A stretch of DNA of 64,000 bases from Triatoma infestans (lineage: Eukaryota; Arthropoda; Insecta; Hemiptera; Reduviidae), in NCBI GenBank assembly GCA_011037195.1, contig JAAEAF010000095.1, positions 95,541 to 159,540 on the forward strand, given 5' to 3'. Below, in pieces: positions 1 to 12,299 of the stretch. Numbering within the stretch: the stretch's first letter is position 1; every line of letters starts with the position of its first letter. The notes below the pieces were generated by a model. The model was given only the letters and a program-made list of their open reading frames with translations, had not been told where the DNA came from and made no database searches. The position numbers and the translations under genes were made by a program.

Positions 1-554
1 CTTTATGAAGCATATTATGATGTAATATTTCATTCATGTTAATTCAATGAAAGAATTATCAATGGCCATAATTAATGAATAAATTGTAAAATTATGTAAA
101 CAAAAAAAAAAAAATCTTATGTCAGTCAATGGATCTGTGATATAATAAAAACATGTGTCTTTCATCAGTGATTTATATCACAACTATTTACGCTACAGTT
201 TGCCAGTAATATTCCTACAGATATGTAATTTTATTTGTTTTTTTGACAGTTCTCAATGTAAATAAATAACTTTTTTATGTAATGTATTTAATTGGCGTCA
301 TTATGACGTAAAGCAAAATTCTTATTCAAATATCTAACAATCTGCTGTTATAAATGTTTTATTACATTTATTATGTTTATTAAGATTAATATAATTATAT
401 ATATTATTATGAAATCTTATTACGCGTTACATTATGACAAAATTATTTCAATAGATAGATTGGTGATTTTTTTTATCACGAAACTTTGACGATGTATTTT
501 TTTAAAAGAAAGTTATGTATCAAAAACATTCAACATATAACATAAACATTTTTT
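1..554. other. AT-rich intergenic or intronic DNA, nothing recognised
   Basis: No open frame of useful length, splice-bounded coding segment, RNA gene or repeat match was seen. The stretch is dominated by A and T runs. Confidence 0.6.
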
Positions 555-815
555 TTAAATGAAACATTCACACAACTTTTCTTTTACTGCAATACTTCCG
601 GTTCTAATCGACTAATGTTCTTCAAATTTGTGAGTTTTACTAAAGATTTAGTAAAACTTCAGTTTTCCTACATTATGATAAAATAAACATTTTTTGGTAG
701 AAGTCTACCGTTTCAGTTCCTCAAAACAATTTTCTCCGATAAATGTTTCATACAAGAATGGTAGTTTTACTTGTATTTAATATACCAAAGTTAAAGTAAT
801 CGTCGCTTTTTTTAA
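555..815 (+). repeat. family K dispersed repeat, diverged 5' part
   Basis: The segment carries the family K end signature (CACACAACTTTTCTTTTACT), then ACTTCCGGTT and a 'tataccaaagttaaagtaatcgtcg'-type block that matches the fuller copy at 5.1-6.1 kb in the same order. No CA-rich 3' half follows, so the copy is truncated. It is non-coding as far as can be seen. Confidence 0.55.
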
Positions 816-2224
816 ATGGTAGCACGTGTTGGTTATGAATGAAGTAGAAACTCACTATTCGATATATAATTGTATTTTACGAACATTGCGGGTGGGGAAA
901 AGAAAATACATGATAGAGTGAGCGAGCGAGTAGTGATGTTGGTTGTGTAGTGGAAGAACGAAATGGAAAAGTAATAGTTTTGGAAAATAGTTTAGTAAAA
1001 TAATTTTGTGAACATTATCTAGTTCAAATAGTGTATTTTAGTGATGGGGATAGAGCCAGATACTACAATCTTGGTCAATGCAAACCAAGAGACAAAGGGC
1101 AAGAAACAGTTAGGGTAAAACAATAAAACTCCCTCCAGACATACCAGCATTATTTGAAAGGATATTAACTATGAAGAGAAGAGATTCCTTCAAGACAGTC
1201 TCAAACAGACACCGAAGCAGAACACTTCAGGAATCAGTGCCAGATATAAGTTAAAACGTAAGAGTTTATTCCAACTAATTTCAGTAAATTAATAAGCATA
1301 TTGTTGTGTTATTAATATCTTTAAAGAATATATTTAATTTAATCTACCAGTGTTTCCTTAATTATTCTTATTACTTCTCTCTCTTAAAACTTACATACTC
1401 AAGCCCTTTACAAAACCGCTCGTGCTATACACTACTACTAACTACAATACAACAAACACATTTCAATTGCATGATGTAGATATTTGTAGCGTTGGCTGAC
1501 TTGAGTTGCTTGAAGAACGATGTCGCACGTAAGAACTCTTGCTTGTTCTAACTTCGATTTGCTAGCATGGCTAGGTTGTCTCTTCAGCCTGTAATGTGCT
1601 TTTCAACATTTGACATGTGCCTTTTGCAGCCAGTGAGTTAAGAAGATGATTGATTTTTAGAAGCACATGTGTTGAGAGTGCCGCCTTGAGTGTTTCGTCC
1701 GGCTGTTTCCTTTTTGGAAGCTATTTATAGTTTAGCTTATTTTGCGACTTCTTAGCTTTTCACCTGCGATTACTTAGCTCGTTAGAGTTTAACTGGTGGC
1801 TTGGTAAAGCCTAGTTTTTATTCCAGTTTTTCCGTATCTGCTAGAAGCAGGTTGTACGGGAGAGCTTGACTGTCCAAGTTGAAGCTCATTGCAGTGGTTT
1901 AACAGAAGTTAATGCTTGCTGAAGTGCGCTTGGAGGTGCAATGGTAGCGCTCAATGCTGCTGACGAACTATGGAATCCACAGCCATTTTATTCTATTAAG
2001 CATATTATTCATGTAAGAAATTACAAAAAAATGAATATTGTTAATTATGAATATTGTGAATGTATATTGTTAATTAATATTGGTGCAATGAGAGGAAATC
2101 AAATCTATGCTATCCAGCTTTTTGGGCTGTTTAGTTACTTCAAAGAAATATAACTAGCCAGCCCTAGAAGAAAAATCTAGACCAGGTGGTTCCAGATCAA
2201 CATTTTGTTTTCTTTTTTCAAATT
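816..2224. other. unassigned DNA
   Basis: No gene recognised. A mixed-composition block around 1480-1930 holds a 70-codon open frame at 1941, but there is no family match, coding bias or clear splice context. Some phrasing ('cttgcttgttc') resembles sequence near 29.2-29.4 kb, which could mean an old shared repeat. Confidence 0.45.
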
Positions 2225-2430
2225 TAAGGTCAACATCTAAGATCATTGGCGCCCGGAGCCTTTTCAGTGCACTGCCGGCCTCCGGACAGTGTTCTCTCGT
2301 TATACAGACAACACTGTCCATCGGACAGTGAGCTGTAAAGGCTTCTAGGAAGAAAAATCTGGACACGAACCCGGGTCCTCTGCGTGGGAGTCCAGTATGC
2401 TAACCACTTAGCAATTCCCTTCTCTCAACG
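2225..2430 (-). mobile_element. SINE-1 copy, tail type A
   Basis: Read on the minus strand, the element starts with a tRNA-like head. An A-box-like stretch (TGCTAAGTGGTTAGC) is followed by a B-box-like GGTTCGTGTCC context near 2375. The body has 'ctaggaag', the paired 'cagtgttgtctgta...gaacactgtcc' motif and a tail ending in 'ggcgccaatgatctta...'. The same order is seen at 6.2 and 34.9 kb. The T-rich stretch at 2205-2222 would be the degraded A-tail. No clean target duplication was found. The short minus-strand open frame here is only SINE sequence. Confidence 0.75.
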
Positions 2431-4025
2431 GTTTTTGACTAACTTCCTGTTAGATCCAATGGTAATCAAGAATCATAATATGAAGTTTGAACTTCTTGTA
2501 ACTTTTTTTTTTTAGTATATAACTATAGTATAAGAACATATAGTTCTTATACTGTACTCGTACAGATATATAACGAGTGTGAGAGGGGGAAAGAACAATT
2601 TCTTAAAAATATTTTTTTCGTTTGCAGAGAATTCAAAACATTTATTTAGATGTAAAAACTTAATTTCGAAACTTTAATACGATTGCAATATTCTCTCTTA
2701 CTGCTGTAATCTAGCTACTAATACCATGATCTTAGAAAGACAATTTGTTCATCATAGTTGGGTATGTTGAATGGATTTTTAAGGTTTCTCTTCACAGTAA
2801 CTGGATTACAGTTTTCCTCCTAAAGAAGATGCTAATCATTGATACTATACCTCATCTTTGAAAATGATGAATGGATTTTTAGTGTTTATCTTCAGAGTTA
2901 CTAGTTTATATGTACATAAATCTCTGAAACTCTGAAGATGAGCGCTATTCCTAAACCGTTCAATGAAAGCTCAAGACTTCATGATCTCCGATTATGTCCA
3001 CTTGTGCAAATCATGACCAAATTGCTTATTTGATAAATTCAATCACTTCTACATATTTGTTTAATTAATTTATTTTATATTCAGCTGTAATATGTAAAAG
3101 AATTGCCATTTTGTTACAAGATATTATTTCGTTGATGAACTTAAGTCTCTTAATTAATTAATTAATGTTCTCATGTGCATTGAGATTTGAATAAACATCT
3201 TAAACCATGTTTACTTAACTCAGTAAAAAGTTAATAGTAGGTAGTGAGAAAGTCGCTAATCATTTTTAGCAAAACAGTTTCTGTTTATGCTACGTATATA
3301 TATTGAAATGGTTTCATATATATAGCCAGTATTAATTTTCCATGGGAAAACGCGAGGTAGATAATCAGAATTATTCCTATAGGAAGGTGAGAGGAAATGA
3401 TTATACTGTACCACATATCTCTCATCAGGAACCAATAGAAAATTTACCCATCACTTTCCAGTTCTGGGAAAGGAATGTGACCTCAAGAGTTTAATACGTT
3501 TACGTTTAAGTGTGTATTTAGTTATAATTGGGCAGAATAATTGCTTATGTAAACTTTCAGACTTCCACGACCATTTCAGACTTCGGGTTAAGACCGTGCC
3601 AATGGTTTGTTATAATTGACGTTTCTTCCATAAACAATAGGTTTATCATCCATAAACAATAGGTAATGTCGCCTCTATTGCTGAAATAACATTGATCAGT
3701 GAAAAAATATTATCGCTTCGAAGAAAGAAAAAAGTCAGTAATAAGACGTAATAAGCGAATCGAAACTTCTCCTAAAAAGTTCCTAAAAATTCTATTTTGA
3801 ACAAATTCTGTTTTATACATAAATTCTGTACTACTGACCTGGTTTCAACCCGGAAACCTAAATGATTTACGAGTACATACAGGAGCTGTTTCGAGAAATC
3901 TTACTCAGCACAGTCGCAACAAAAGATCCGATTAACCGACAGCCGCATTTCCGATTAACCGACTTTCTAAACCTGGAATTTTAGAATGAATTTATTCCAT
4001 CATAACATTGTATACGTGTCATTAT
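2431..4025. other. unassigned DNA with traces of family K and a short tandem duplication
   Basis: Near 2628-2700 there is a weak match to the family K 3' end ('aatacgattgcaatattctctcttactg'). At 3628-3664 the phrase 'ccataaacaatagg' is repeated in tandem with a ~21-bp period. No gene was recognised. Confidence 0.45.
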
Positions 4026-4215
4026 GTATATTTCTTTTTTTTTTGGAGGGGGCCCGATGCTCTGCGACCTTACGATTTATTATGCTATGCCCCCTGGATG
4101 CCACAGGCTGCCCAAAGCACCCAAACAAATGTCTCAGGCGAACACCGTCTACAACACCTCCATCAGGTTGAGGTCCTAATAGCCTGACAGACTCTCGGGA
4201 GGTTATATTCCCCTC
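4026..4215 (-). repeat. LINE-I-like 3' end, truncated
   Basis: The segment is similar along its length to 31612-31810, sharing 'gcgaacaccgtctacaacacctccatca' and 'gaggttatattcccctcctcc'-type blocks. At 31.6 kb the same sequence lies directly 3' of an RNase H fragment, so it is probably the 3' UTR of that LINE. The T run at 4029-4037 on the plus strand would be its A-tail on the minus strand. Open frames here on both strands are incidental. Confidence 0.55.
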
Positions 4216-5097
4216 CTCCACCTGGTAACTACCCAGGTTCGCCATTTTATATATGTATATACATGTCATGACGACATAGATAAGCCTAAAATTGCAATAC
4301 TCCAGAACGTTCCAAAAATTGTTATTCTCCCCAAAAAATTTGTAAATTAAAAATCAGTAAAATTTCATTTCCGGTTGGCGGATATTGAACGAAATCTTCA
4401 TGCGTCAGATCGCATAATGTGTGACCTAATAAACGGAATATAAAATTTGAGCTTAAGAGGAAGTTAGGAAAAAAAAGGGTTGGCAGATTTAGTGCCACAG
4501 ATCTCCTGGAATGATCAGAGAGCCCCACACTTTAAAATATGTTAGTGGAAACTGTATAACAAAGCATTCAGATGATAAATAAACTCTCGAAATCAGCCAC
4601 CGAATTAAAAATGAAGCAGACTAATTGGAACCAATCTCGGATGATATAATTTGACTTTTTTAGATACATAATCATGATAAATTATTTAATTACGAAGCCA
4701 ATGAAAATCAAAGAAAAACAAGAATCAGATATAATATCTTCTGTTTGTTAAATTATGGGGTTTTATCTTTATTACGGACGATAATAATAAAGTGATTTAT
4801 TATTTAATCATTTCATCCAGCATCTTTGTCATTATACAGTCATTTTTTTTCTCTTTTTTTTATATTAGGGGGTATTACAGTGGCATTCTTTATATAACTT
4901 ATTTTGTCAACATTGTCGTTACAGTAATCAGTGTTAATTAAAAAAGGTTTGGACGCCTTCCGAATCAGTGTAATTAAAGTTTTCATTCGATTTTGATTCA
5001 TTTTAAATTATAATTTAAATTTACAAATAATTTATTCTGATTTATTAAAAAATTTAATAAATAAAAAAAAAATTAAAAAATATTAATTAATTATAAA
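4216..5097. other. AT-rich DNA, nothing recognised
   Basis: Long A/T runs, particularly at 4840-5100, with no coding or repeat signature identified. Confidence 0.55.
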
Positions 5098-6117
5098 AAA
5101 AAATCTGGTGTGAAACACTCACACAACTTTCTCTTACTCCAGTTATCAAAAGTATAATTGACAAATTTTATAGTTTATGCACCAAATTAATTCAAATACG
5201 ACGAAAACTGAAAAAACCGTTCAGTAAAAGCGCACTTCCGGTTAACTAATTTCCTTGAAACTCTGAATTTTGGCCATCCATTTATTTCTAATTTAATTCT
5301 GTTTGGATGATAGAATTGTATTATAAACTATGATCGCACTTAAGAGAAAAACATAACCCCACCCCTCCCCTAAAAGTGCCATTAAATGAATTTTCCTAGA
5401 GAAATGTTTAAAATAAAAGTTGTAGCTCTTTGTATGAGTATTAATATACCAAGTTTAAAGAAAATCGTCGAAGCCATTTTTGAGAAAAAAAGTGAAAAAA
5501 TCATTTAGTAAAGTGGTAAAGTAAACGCACTTTCGGTCATCCGATTTTTATCAAACTCGGAATTTCAACAACATATTTAATTCTAATTAACATTATTTAG
5601 ATGATAGAATTTTTTAATGAACTGAAATAGCACTTTAGATGAAACCCTAACCCCACCCTTCCCCCAAAACTGCCCTTAAATGAATTTTCCTAGAGAAATG
5701 TTACAAATAAAAGTTGTAGCTCTTTGTATGTGTAGTTGATATACCAAGTTTGAAGAAAATCGTTGGAGCCATTTTTGAGAAAATCTCAAAAAAGTAAAAA
5801 AAACCAATAAGTAAAGTGATACTTCCGGTTAAGGAATCTCGACAGATGACCCACTGTCAGATGCCATGCTGATACCTAGATGGAATATCAAGTTTCAACT
5901 TTCTACGGTTTTTCGTTTTTGAGCTATGCTGTTCACATACACACAGACACACACACAGGCACACTCACACACAGACACACACACACGCACAGACCATTTG
6001 CTAAAAACCACTTTTTTGGATTCAGGGGACCTCAAAACGGATATTTCCGGTGAAAACTCGATATCGAAAATTTGACACGATTACAATACTTCCTCTTATT
6101 AGGAGTAAGAGAAAGTA
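5098..6117 (+). repeat. family K dispersed repeat, near-complete copy
   Basis: This is the best reference copy in the window. It begins with 'aaatctggtgtgaaacac' and CTTTCTCTTACTCC and ends with GGAGTAAGAGAAAGT, so the two ends carry an inverted ~15-bp motif. Between them are about two and a half direct internal units of roughly 290-330 bp. Each contains ACTTCCGGTTAAC or a variant, 'ttagatgatagaatt', a C-run cluster (CCCCACCCCTCCCC at about 5356), 'gttgtagctctttgtatg' and 'ccaagtttgaagaaaatcg'. A (CA)n-rich tract occupies 5934-5992, followed by 'tttccggtgaaaactcgatatcg'. There is no coding capacity. The class is not identified. Confidence 0.75.
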
Positions 6118-6190
6118 ATTAAATATAACGTTGTCCTAATAAATAAAGTTTTCTTTTCGAGTTACTCCTCTTAAGAGGTATTTTTCCGTT

Positions 6191-6440
6191 CTTTTTTTTT
6201 TATATTCAAGACGCATCAACAACTAAACATCTATGGTCATTGGCGCCGGGAGCCTTCACAGTGCACAGCCGGACTCCGGACAGTGTTCTCTTGTTACAGA
6301 CAACACTGTCCATTACCGGACAGTGAGCTGTAAGAGGCGCCTAGGAAGAAAAAAATCTACTAAGGGCAGCACAGCTAGACACGAACCCGTAACTTCCGCA
6401 TGCGAGTCCAATACGCTGACCACTTGGCTATTCCCTTCCC
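6191..6440 (-). mobile_element. SINE-1 copy, tail type A, with target duplication
   Basis: Minus-strand SINE-1 with its A-tail seen as the T run at 6191-6200, a type A tail ('catctatggtcattggcgcc'), a body with the paired acagtgtt/aacactgt motif, and a tRNA-like head near 6385-6440. The direct repeat TTTTTCCGTT at 6181-6190 and 6441-6450 fits a target-site duplication. The plus-strand open frame at 6233 is an artefact of this element. Confidence 0.82.
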
Positions 6441-6734
6441 TTTTTCCGTTATTGTTAAATTTTCGAAATTGCATTATCAACCTTTGTTTTAAGGTTTCCT
6501 ACGCTTTCAAGGTACGCATACAAAATGATCTGGGTGTATGTACATGGTCGTGGCCAAGGAGGGGGCATTTCGGGACCGTATTATTAGAATTATAGTGCAA
6601 ATATTTAAATAATTTATTATAAAAAATAGAAATATCTAATGAAAAGTAGATATGGCTAGTTTATAAAAACTCAGAGTACTGTAGTTGCAATTCTAATGTT
6701 AATCGAATTTACTTTCACCAGTAAGTGTATTTCA

Positions 6735-6803
6735 CTTCAAAACTTAATTTAGAAAATTTGAAACTATCGTAATACGTCCATTTACCAGGAGTAAGAGAAA
6801 GTA
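6735..6803 (+). repeat. family K 3' end fragment
   Basis: A short match to the family K terminus: 'gaaaatttgaaactatcgtaatac' followed by AGGAGTAAGAGAAAGTA, comparable with 6060-6117. Nothing else of the element is recognisable here. Confidence 0.5.
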
Positions 6804-7087
6804 AATAGAAGCAAATTTATTCAACAGATTGTCTATTATCTAACTAAGTCGTCAAAAGGGATTTGAAGAAAAAAAAACCGTAGACATTTTGAGGCTTTTA
6901 TGAAGCAAATAACATCTTCATTAATAGAACATTAGTCAGATATATCCTCTCTTGAAGAGTAGAAATATAACCAGAAATCAACATCTATTTATAATAAAAG
7001 CAATCAACACATTGGTTGAATTCATGTTAAATTTCTGTTCACACTTATTAAATTATAAATATTTTTAATAAAAAATATTAAACTTAC

Positions 7088-7275
7088 TGAGGGTGGAACT
7101 ATCGAAAACCATGTTAAACCTTCATAATCAAATGCTGCGCCAAATGCATATTCATATAATATTCCTAGATACCACATGCCCTGAAAGAATGCACTGAGTG
7201 CACCTCGTAATTTTGGGCCAGCTATCTCTCCCAAATACATAGGAAGTACTGTGAATTGTATTGACATTGCCATAC
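7088..7275 (-). CDS. Tret1-like: Tret1-like sugar transporter gene 2, middle exon
   Basis: This internal exon encodes MAMSIQFTVLPMYLGEI and then AGPKLRGALSAFFQGMWYLG, ending in TWFSIVPPS. It corresponds to TM4-TM6 of an MFS sugar transporter. The segment LPMYLGEIAGPKLRGAL is the insect version of the conserved 'P-Y-EI-x-P-x-x-RG' loop. The exon starts after acceptor TTCTTTTCTAG and ends at donor CTCA|GTAAGT. It takes two bases to finish a Gly codon begun by the exon at 12300..12590 (phase 1 to phase 1) and ends in phase 0. The product should sit in the plasma membrane and carry trehalose or another sugar by facilitated transport (family knowledge). Downstream exons encoding the PESP loop and TM7-12 were not found between here and position 1, so they lie off the window or are lost. 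Confidence 0.88.
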
Positions 7276-7539
7276 CTAGAAAAGAATAAATTGAAATTAA
7301 ATAAAAAAAATGAAAACAACATAAAATCTATTTTGTGCCTTTAAATTTCTAGCGCCATTCTGTGTTTTCTTTACGTCACACATCATTCTAGAAATAGCCC
7401 ACAAGTACCAGAAAAATCTGAGTTCTTTTTTTGTCTCTGTCTGTTTGAACTGATTTCACACCAAAATGGCGGAACATTTATTGTTTTCAACATTCATTGA
7501 AATTAGATTTAAAAGCTGTTTCTCTATAAAAACTCCTTT

Positions 7540-7665
7540 TTATTTCCAAGTTTTTCGACGAATTTCATTAAATTTGGCACACAAACTATAAAATTTTTCA
7601 ATTATAATTTTGAGAACTGGAATAAGAGAAAGTTGTGTGAGTGTTTCACACCAGATTTTTTTGTT
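7540..7665 (-). repeat. family K 5' end fragment
   Basis: The reverse complement of the family K 5' terminus: GGAATAAGAGAAAGTTGTGT followed by 'gagtgtttcacaccagatttttt', directly comparable with 5098-5200. Only the terminal ~125 bp is present. Confidence 0.65.
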
Positions 7666-10600
7666 ATGAAAAATGTTTAATGAATAAGAAAAATCCTTGA
7701 ATATTTGCTGGGATATTTAATTCTGATTGTAGAAAAATTCTCTTCCTTCTGGTTGCAGAATGATGATTCCATCAGTGAGAAAAACTTAAAGAATGAATTT
7801 TGAAGCCTGCGAAGAAATCCATCCTGATGCTGCAGTGAGCGTATTCAATGAAAACCGGACAAAAAAGTGCATGTTAATGCTTAGTTTAATGATGGTGTCT
7901 ATTGTGAAAAACTAATGTGAATATGATCTTTTAAGTTTCCGTGGTCATTTTCATGAAAAACACCTGAGTTTCCTAAAAAACCGATATTTCACCCATATTG
8001 CATCGACCTTCTCCAGGGTCATTACAACTTGAAAGCTAATGAACCAGTGAATCTTGATAAAAAAAATTTTTCAATGAGAATATGTTTTTGCGTTATTTGA
8101 CTACAAAACCCAAAAACAATGTGGAATAATAGCAACCAGAAGGCAGAGCATTTCTCTACATTAAAAAAAAAAAATCGACATTTCGTTTGATCTTTGGTGG
8201 TCCTTTCTCCGGAACTACATGAAAAAACAAAGAGTAACATTACAGAGCAGAAGAACAAAAAAGACATACCTACTACCACAGTTATAAATATCATAACAAA
8301 ATTGATAGAAAAAAATGGAAATTAAAAAAAAAATGACGATACCTGTCAAGGAGAGGTAGAAGAGTTTTCAATTTTTCTTTGTAAACACAGACTCCATAAC
8401 CATAACCATAACATCCTACTAACATTTAACTCCTCTACCTTTCCTTGACCGGGCGTCATTGGTCGTTTTAATTTTCAATTTTTTAATGTTTTATTTCTGT
8501 GTAATGTCAACCTATGTTTACATCTTAATTCTAAGCTACTTCTCCCTACTTAATTGTAATATTCATGTAGTTCCTGAGGAAGGACAACAAACTTGGTTTA
8601 AAGTTGAAAAGTTTTTTTCTTTGGCCCCTGCCGACCATCGTTTTGCTTGTAACGTTGAATAATATTTATTGTTTGTCAATATTTTGGTTGTTATCCCTAA
8701 TAATTCCATAATTGTCTTGGGTTTTTATTAATGAAACAAAAAAAACTATATGAAGTTTTACGAAATACTCCCACCGATTAGACATTTTTTTCAACTGAAT
8801 CCTATGGTTTCAATATGTTTATACAGGCAGATTTAATATCCAATGTTTATTTCACGTCATTTAGCTAAGAAGGACGCGCTTAGTTGGTCTACCAAAACAG
8901 AAAGCAGATTATGAGAGATTTAAGTTATTAAATCGAAAAAAGAACAACATGGCAAATTTGAGACCGGATGTGAAGAACAAATTCGTGATGGGGCCTAGGA
9001 TAACAGATTCTGGCCTATAAAAAGAACTGGTTGGTGCAAAGATAATAAAAAGAAATGTGGAAAACAATGTGATCAAGGAAAAATGAAATAAGTTATTAAT
9101 CTCACACAGAAACAAATGAAAATTTGTCTGAGTAATATAAGCAACAAGGATAGTACAAACAGCTGAGATAGTTAAGTTGGTTGGACTTTACAACTTTCAT
9201 CAGCTATTTATATAGTGGTTTGTTTAAAGTGTTCCGAACTTTTATATAAAAACATATGTATATATTATAGTTAGGGAATAAAGGAAACCGACATGGAACA
9301 ACAACAGTATGTTCGTACATATTTGTGTTTATATATATGTAAGTGTAGATAGCAGCACGTATACAATATCCACAGAATAATATTCTCCGTGCAATTTGCG
9401 TATGACGATGAACACACTTGAATATTACATGAAGTGGTACCTGTATATCCATGCCACTATAATGTATATATATAAGTTGGTGGTAGTGTAATACACTATA
9501 TAGGAAGGAACAGCCAGCTCTCTTTGCAGAAACACAGGCACCACTTAAGGGAGCTGCATTCTGCCCAACCTTGTAGCGAGAGTGCCCTTCATTATCACAA
9601 TATTTAAATGCCTACTAGATTATTGAATATTTAAAGTTCATTAAAATAAATAATTTAATTTATACTCTGACTTTATAACAAATAACATAATTTCATTCAT
9701 ATATGATAAAAATGTTTAAATAGTAGCATAATATGATAATTTTATTTATTTTGTTGATATACATTTAAATATAAAACTACTCGCTCCAAGTTTATTAATT
9801 AATGCAGCCTAGCTTGCTATAAAAACCCAGACTTCCTCTACATTATAATAGATGTTTTATAAAACGATAATAACCAGTTGTTCACTTAGTTAACCAAAAT
9901 GATCTAATTTGCACTAATGTACGTATATTCAGTTTTTAAGTCTTCAAAACATAATTGTTGTCTCTGTAGGCGCCACACATATTAGACAATACACACTTGT
10001 GACTAAGATTTATGCACGAACCATCTAGGATTCACAGAGATCTGAACAATCTAAATAATTATCCTTAATCAAAGAAATCTTATTGAATTTTAGTTGTTCA
10101 CTGTCCAAGCAGTCTGCAGTACCTTGAAAGTGTATTTCTTATTTTACTTCACAGACTTTAAAAAGATGACCCAGAAGAGATCCAGTGATGTGCACATGTC
10201 TACTAAGATAGATGCAAAAGAGAAATCCGATCAAGAAACATCATATCAATGTGTTTCAACTATTGATCAGTATATTGAGCCGGCAATAATCCACTAAACT
10301 GGCCCATTACAAAGAAATCTGTGAAGCCTGTCCAAGTCTGAGAGCTAGCCAGATTGTGTGGTATCGTGGCCATATTTCTTTACTGAGAGCTACAATACTC
10401 CATTCAAAGATACTCAAAATAAACAAGGCTTCAGCAGCCACTTTACCAGTCCAAATAATAATCATGTCTTTCCAATTTTTCTCTTCCTGGTGTAGGCTTT
10501 ATTAACTTTTCTCTGGTGATTGCCTAAGTCTGGACAATTTCCACTCCAAGGAATTCTACTTGTTCCAATTGTTATAAGAGTAAATTGGTATAACTTTCCT

Positions 10601-10869
10601 TCATTGACGAGAATTTATCCTTTGGATTCTTCGTTAAAATGTTAATTGTATTATTACGACATAGTGATCATCTTTTCAGTACGTAATATAGAACTATATT
10701 GGAGATTAGGATTAGGCAGTTATTAGACGAAACAAACTTTAATCATGTCTGTTATCTCAGTAACAAAATCTCAAGTAGTAATAATGTATACATAATTGTC
10801 GCAATTTTTCACTAAACTTGCAAGTTTCTCTTTGTATAAATATAAATCTATGGATGATAAATAGATCAA

Positions 10870-11800
10870 TAGATTTTGTGAGGGGTAGGCTGTTAAGCCT
10901 ATGCTTCTACGACCCCTATCGGCCTATTGTGGTACCCAGAAATTAGAGTACTCTCTCCAGACGTGTCTGTTTAATTGGAGTTAGGAAACTGGAAAGGAAC
11001 TGTGGGTGAAGCTTGAAGGCGTTAGTTTCTCCTTCCTACAGAAGTGAAATTTTAGCCACACAAGTCCCTGGCACTGATACAGTACTTGCAGTGCTGTTTG
11101 CTCTTTCTCCTGACAAAACCTGCACAGACTTTCGTTGTCTGACCCATGCGATGTGTGTGCCCAGGTCTACAGTGGCTAATGAGGAGGCTTACAGTCATCC
11201 GTATGGCCTACTTGGAATACTTCTTTAGTATGCCTGGGCGAATAACCATTAATAAAAATTTTCGCCTGCCTCTGGTCTGGAGTTTTCATCCACCATTCTT
11301 GTGATCCATTCCATGCTTTGATGGCTGCACTTATAAGGCATCTCGCAATGCCACAGAAGTCAGGTGCAAGAACGCTTCCTATGGAGCCTCCCCGGGCAAG
11401 GTGATAGATATGCCACTTGTTGCCCTTAAACCCAGTATAGAAAAATCTCAGACTAGAAAAATCTTATTTTGGGCACTATTTTGCAAGGATGCCCAAGCAG
11501 TCTCACTCCAGTAGTACGAGCTGGATTGTAGCGCAGCCTGGTTGTCTGAGAAGACGACGAATCTGGAATTATTTACCCCTCGTATTTTTCTCTCAATAGA
11601 TAATTTTTGCGCCAGTTCTGCCTGAAAGCCTATGACTGTAGCTGTATGGGCCAAGTGGAGCTTTGGATAGCGTACGGTTTGGTCCCTTCCCACACACAAA
11701 TAATAATAAGAACAACCTATGGCTAGCTTGCCTAGGCTTACAGAGATGGGATAGTATTCTCCTAAAGAATCTATTAACTTGAACATGATTTTTGGCTAGT
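10870..11800 (-). pseudogene. LINE-I remnant: RNase H domain and 3' end
   Basis: On the minus strand a decayed frame between about 11790 and 11450 reads AELAQKLSIERKIRGVNNSR followed by FVVFSDNQAALQSS. This is the RNase H pattern seen in I-clade non-LTR retrotransposons, where an early acidic residue and the SD(N/S)QAAL block form the active site. Frames break repeatedly. The 3' part (10870-10945) contains 'cacaatagg' on the minus strand, a core shared with other LINE-I 3' ends in this window. The element is inactive. Confidence 0.65.
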
Positions 11801-12299
11801 TCCATTTGTTAAACCCCCCCCCAAAAAGCTATATAAGTTCGGTTTAATTTTTGATTTTGTTAAATATTTCGCAAAAGGTAATATTTTGCGTCATTGATAG
11901 CTACATTTAGCTTTCACTCGACCCCTTTCTGTATGGAGGGTAACCTGCAAATTGATGAGATCTTTAAAATAATATACGTCCAACACTCAGTCCATATTCC
12001 TAACCATTTTTAGACTATTTAAATCATCATTTATAGTTTAACCATAGAACCGTAGGAAATTAATAAATAAACTTCAGTTCACTTGTGGGGGAGGAGGATA
12101 GAATAAATAATTAAATATAAATAATCAGGTTATTTAAATATTTAATTGTTTTATTTTGCCAAACTGCAATGTTGCTTTCACGAAACAGCTAATCCTTTTT
12201 TTTTTAAAAAAGTGTTGAATAAATTAGAAAAATGAAAAAATTACTTGGAATTTTTCATAAAGTAAACTTAATGTAATTAAAAATAATTAAACAGTTTAC

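Larger units (their letters stand above)
7276..12299 (-). other. intron of Tret1-like gene 2 (~5.0 kb)
   Basis: The intron is bounded by donor CAAG|GTAAAC on the 12300 side and acceptor TTCTTTTCTAG on the 7275 side. It contains a family K end (7540-7665) and a LINE-I remnant (10870-11800). The rest (7666-10869 and 11801-12299) shows no recognised gene. A phrase at 8567-8610 ('ttcctgaggaaggacaac') resembles the arm motif of foldback elements seen near 26.2 and 26.9 kb. Confidence 0.75.

Noticed and set aside
5098..6117. Repeated units considered as a CRISPR-like or satellite array
   Set aside because: Units are ~300 bp, diverged, and dispersed across the window within a bounded element. They do not have short repeat-spacer spacing and the DNA is eukaryotic.
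6233..6595. 120-codon plus-strand open frame
   Set aside because: Its first two thirds are the antisense of a SINE-1 copy and the rest is unrelated flanking DNA.
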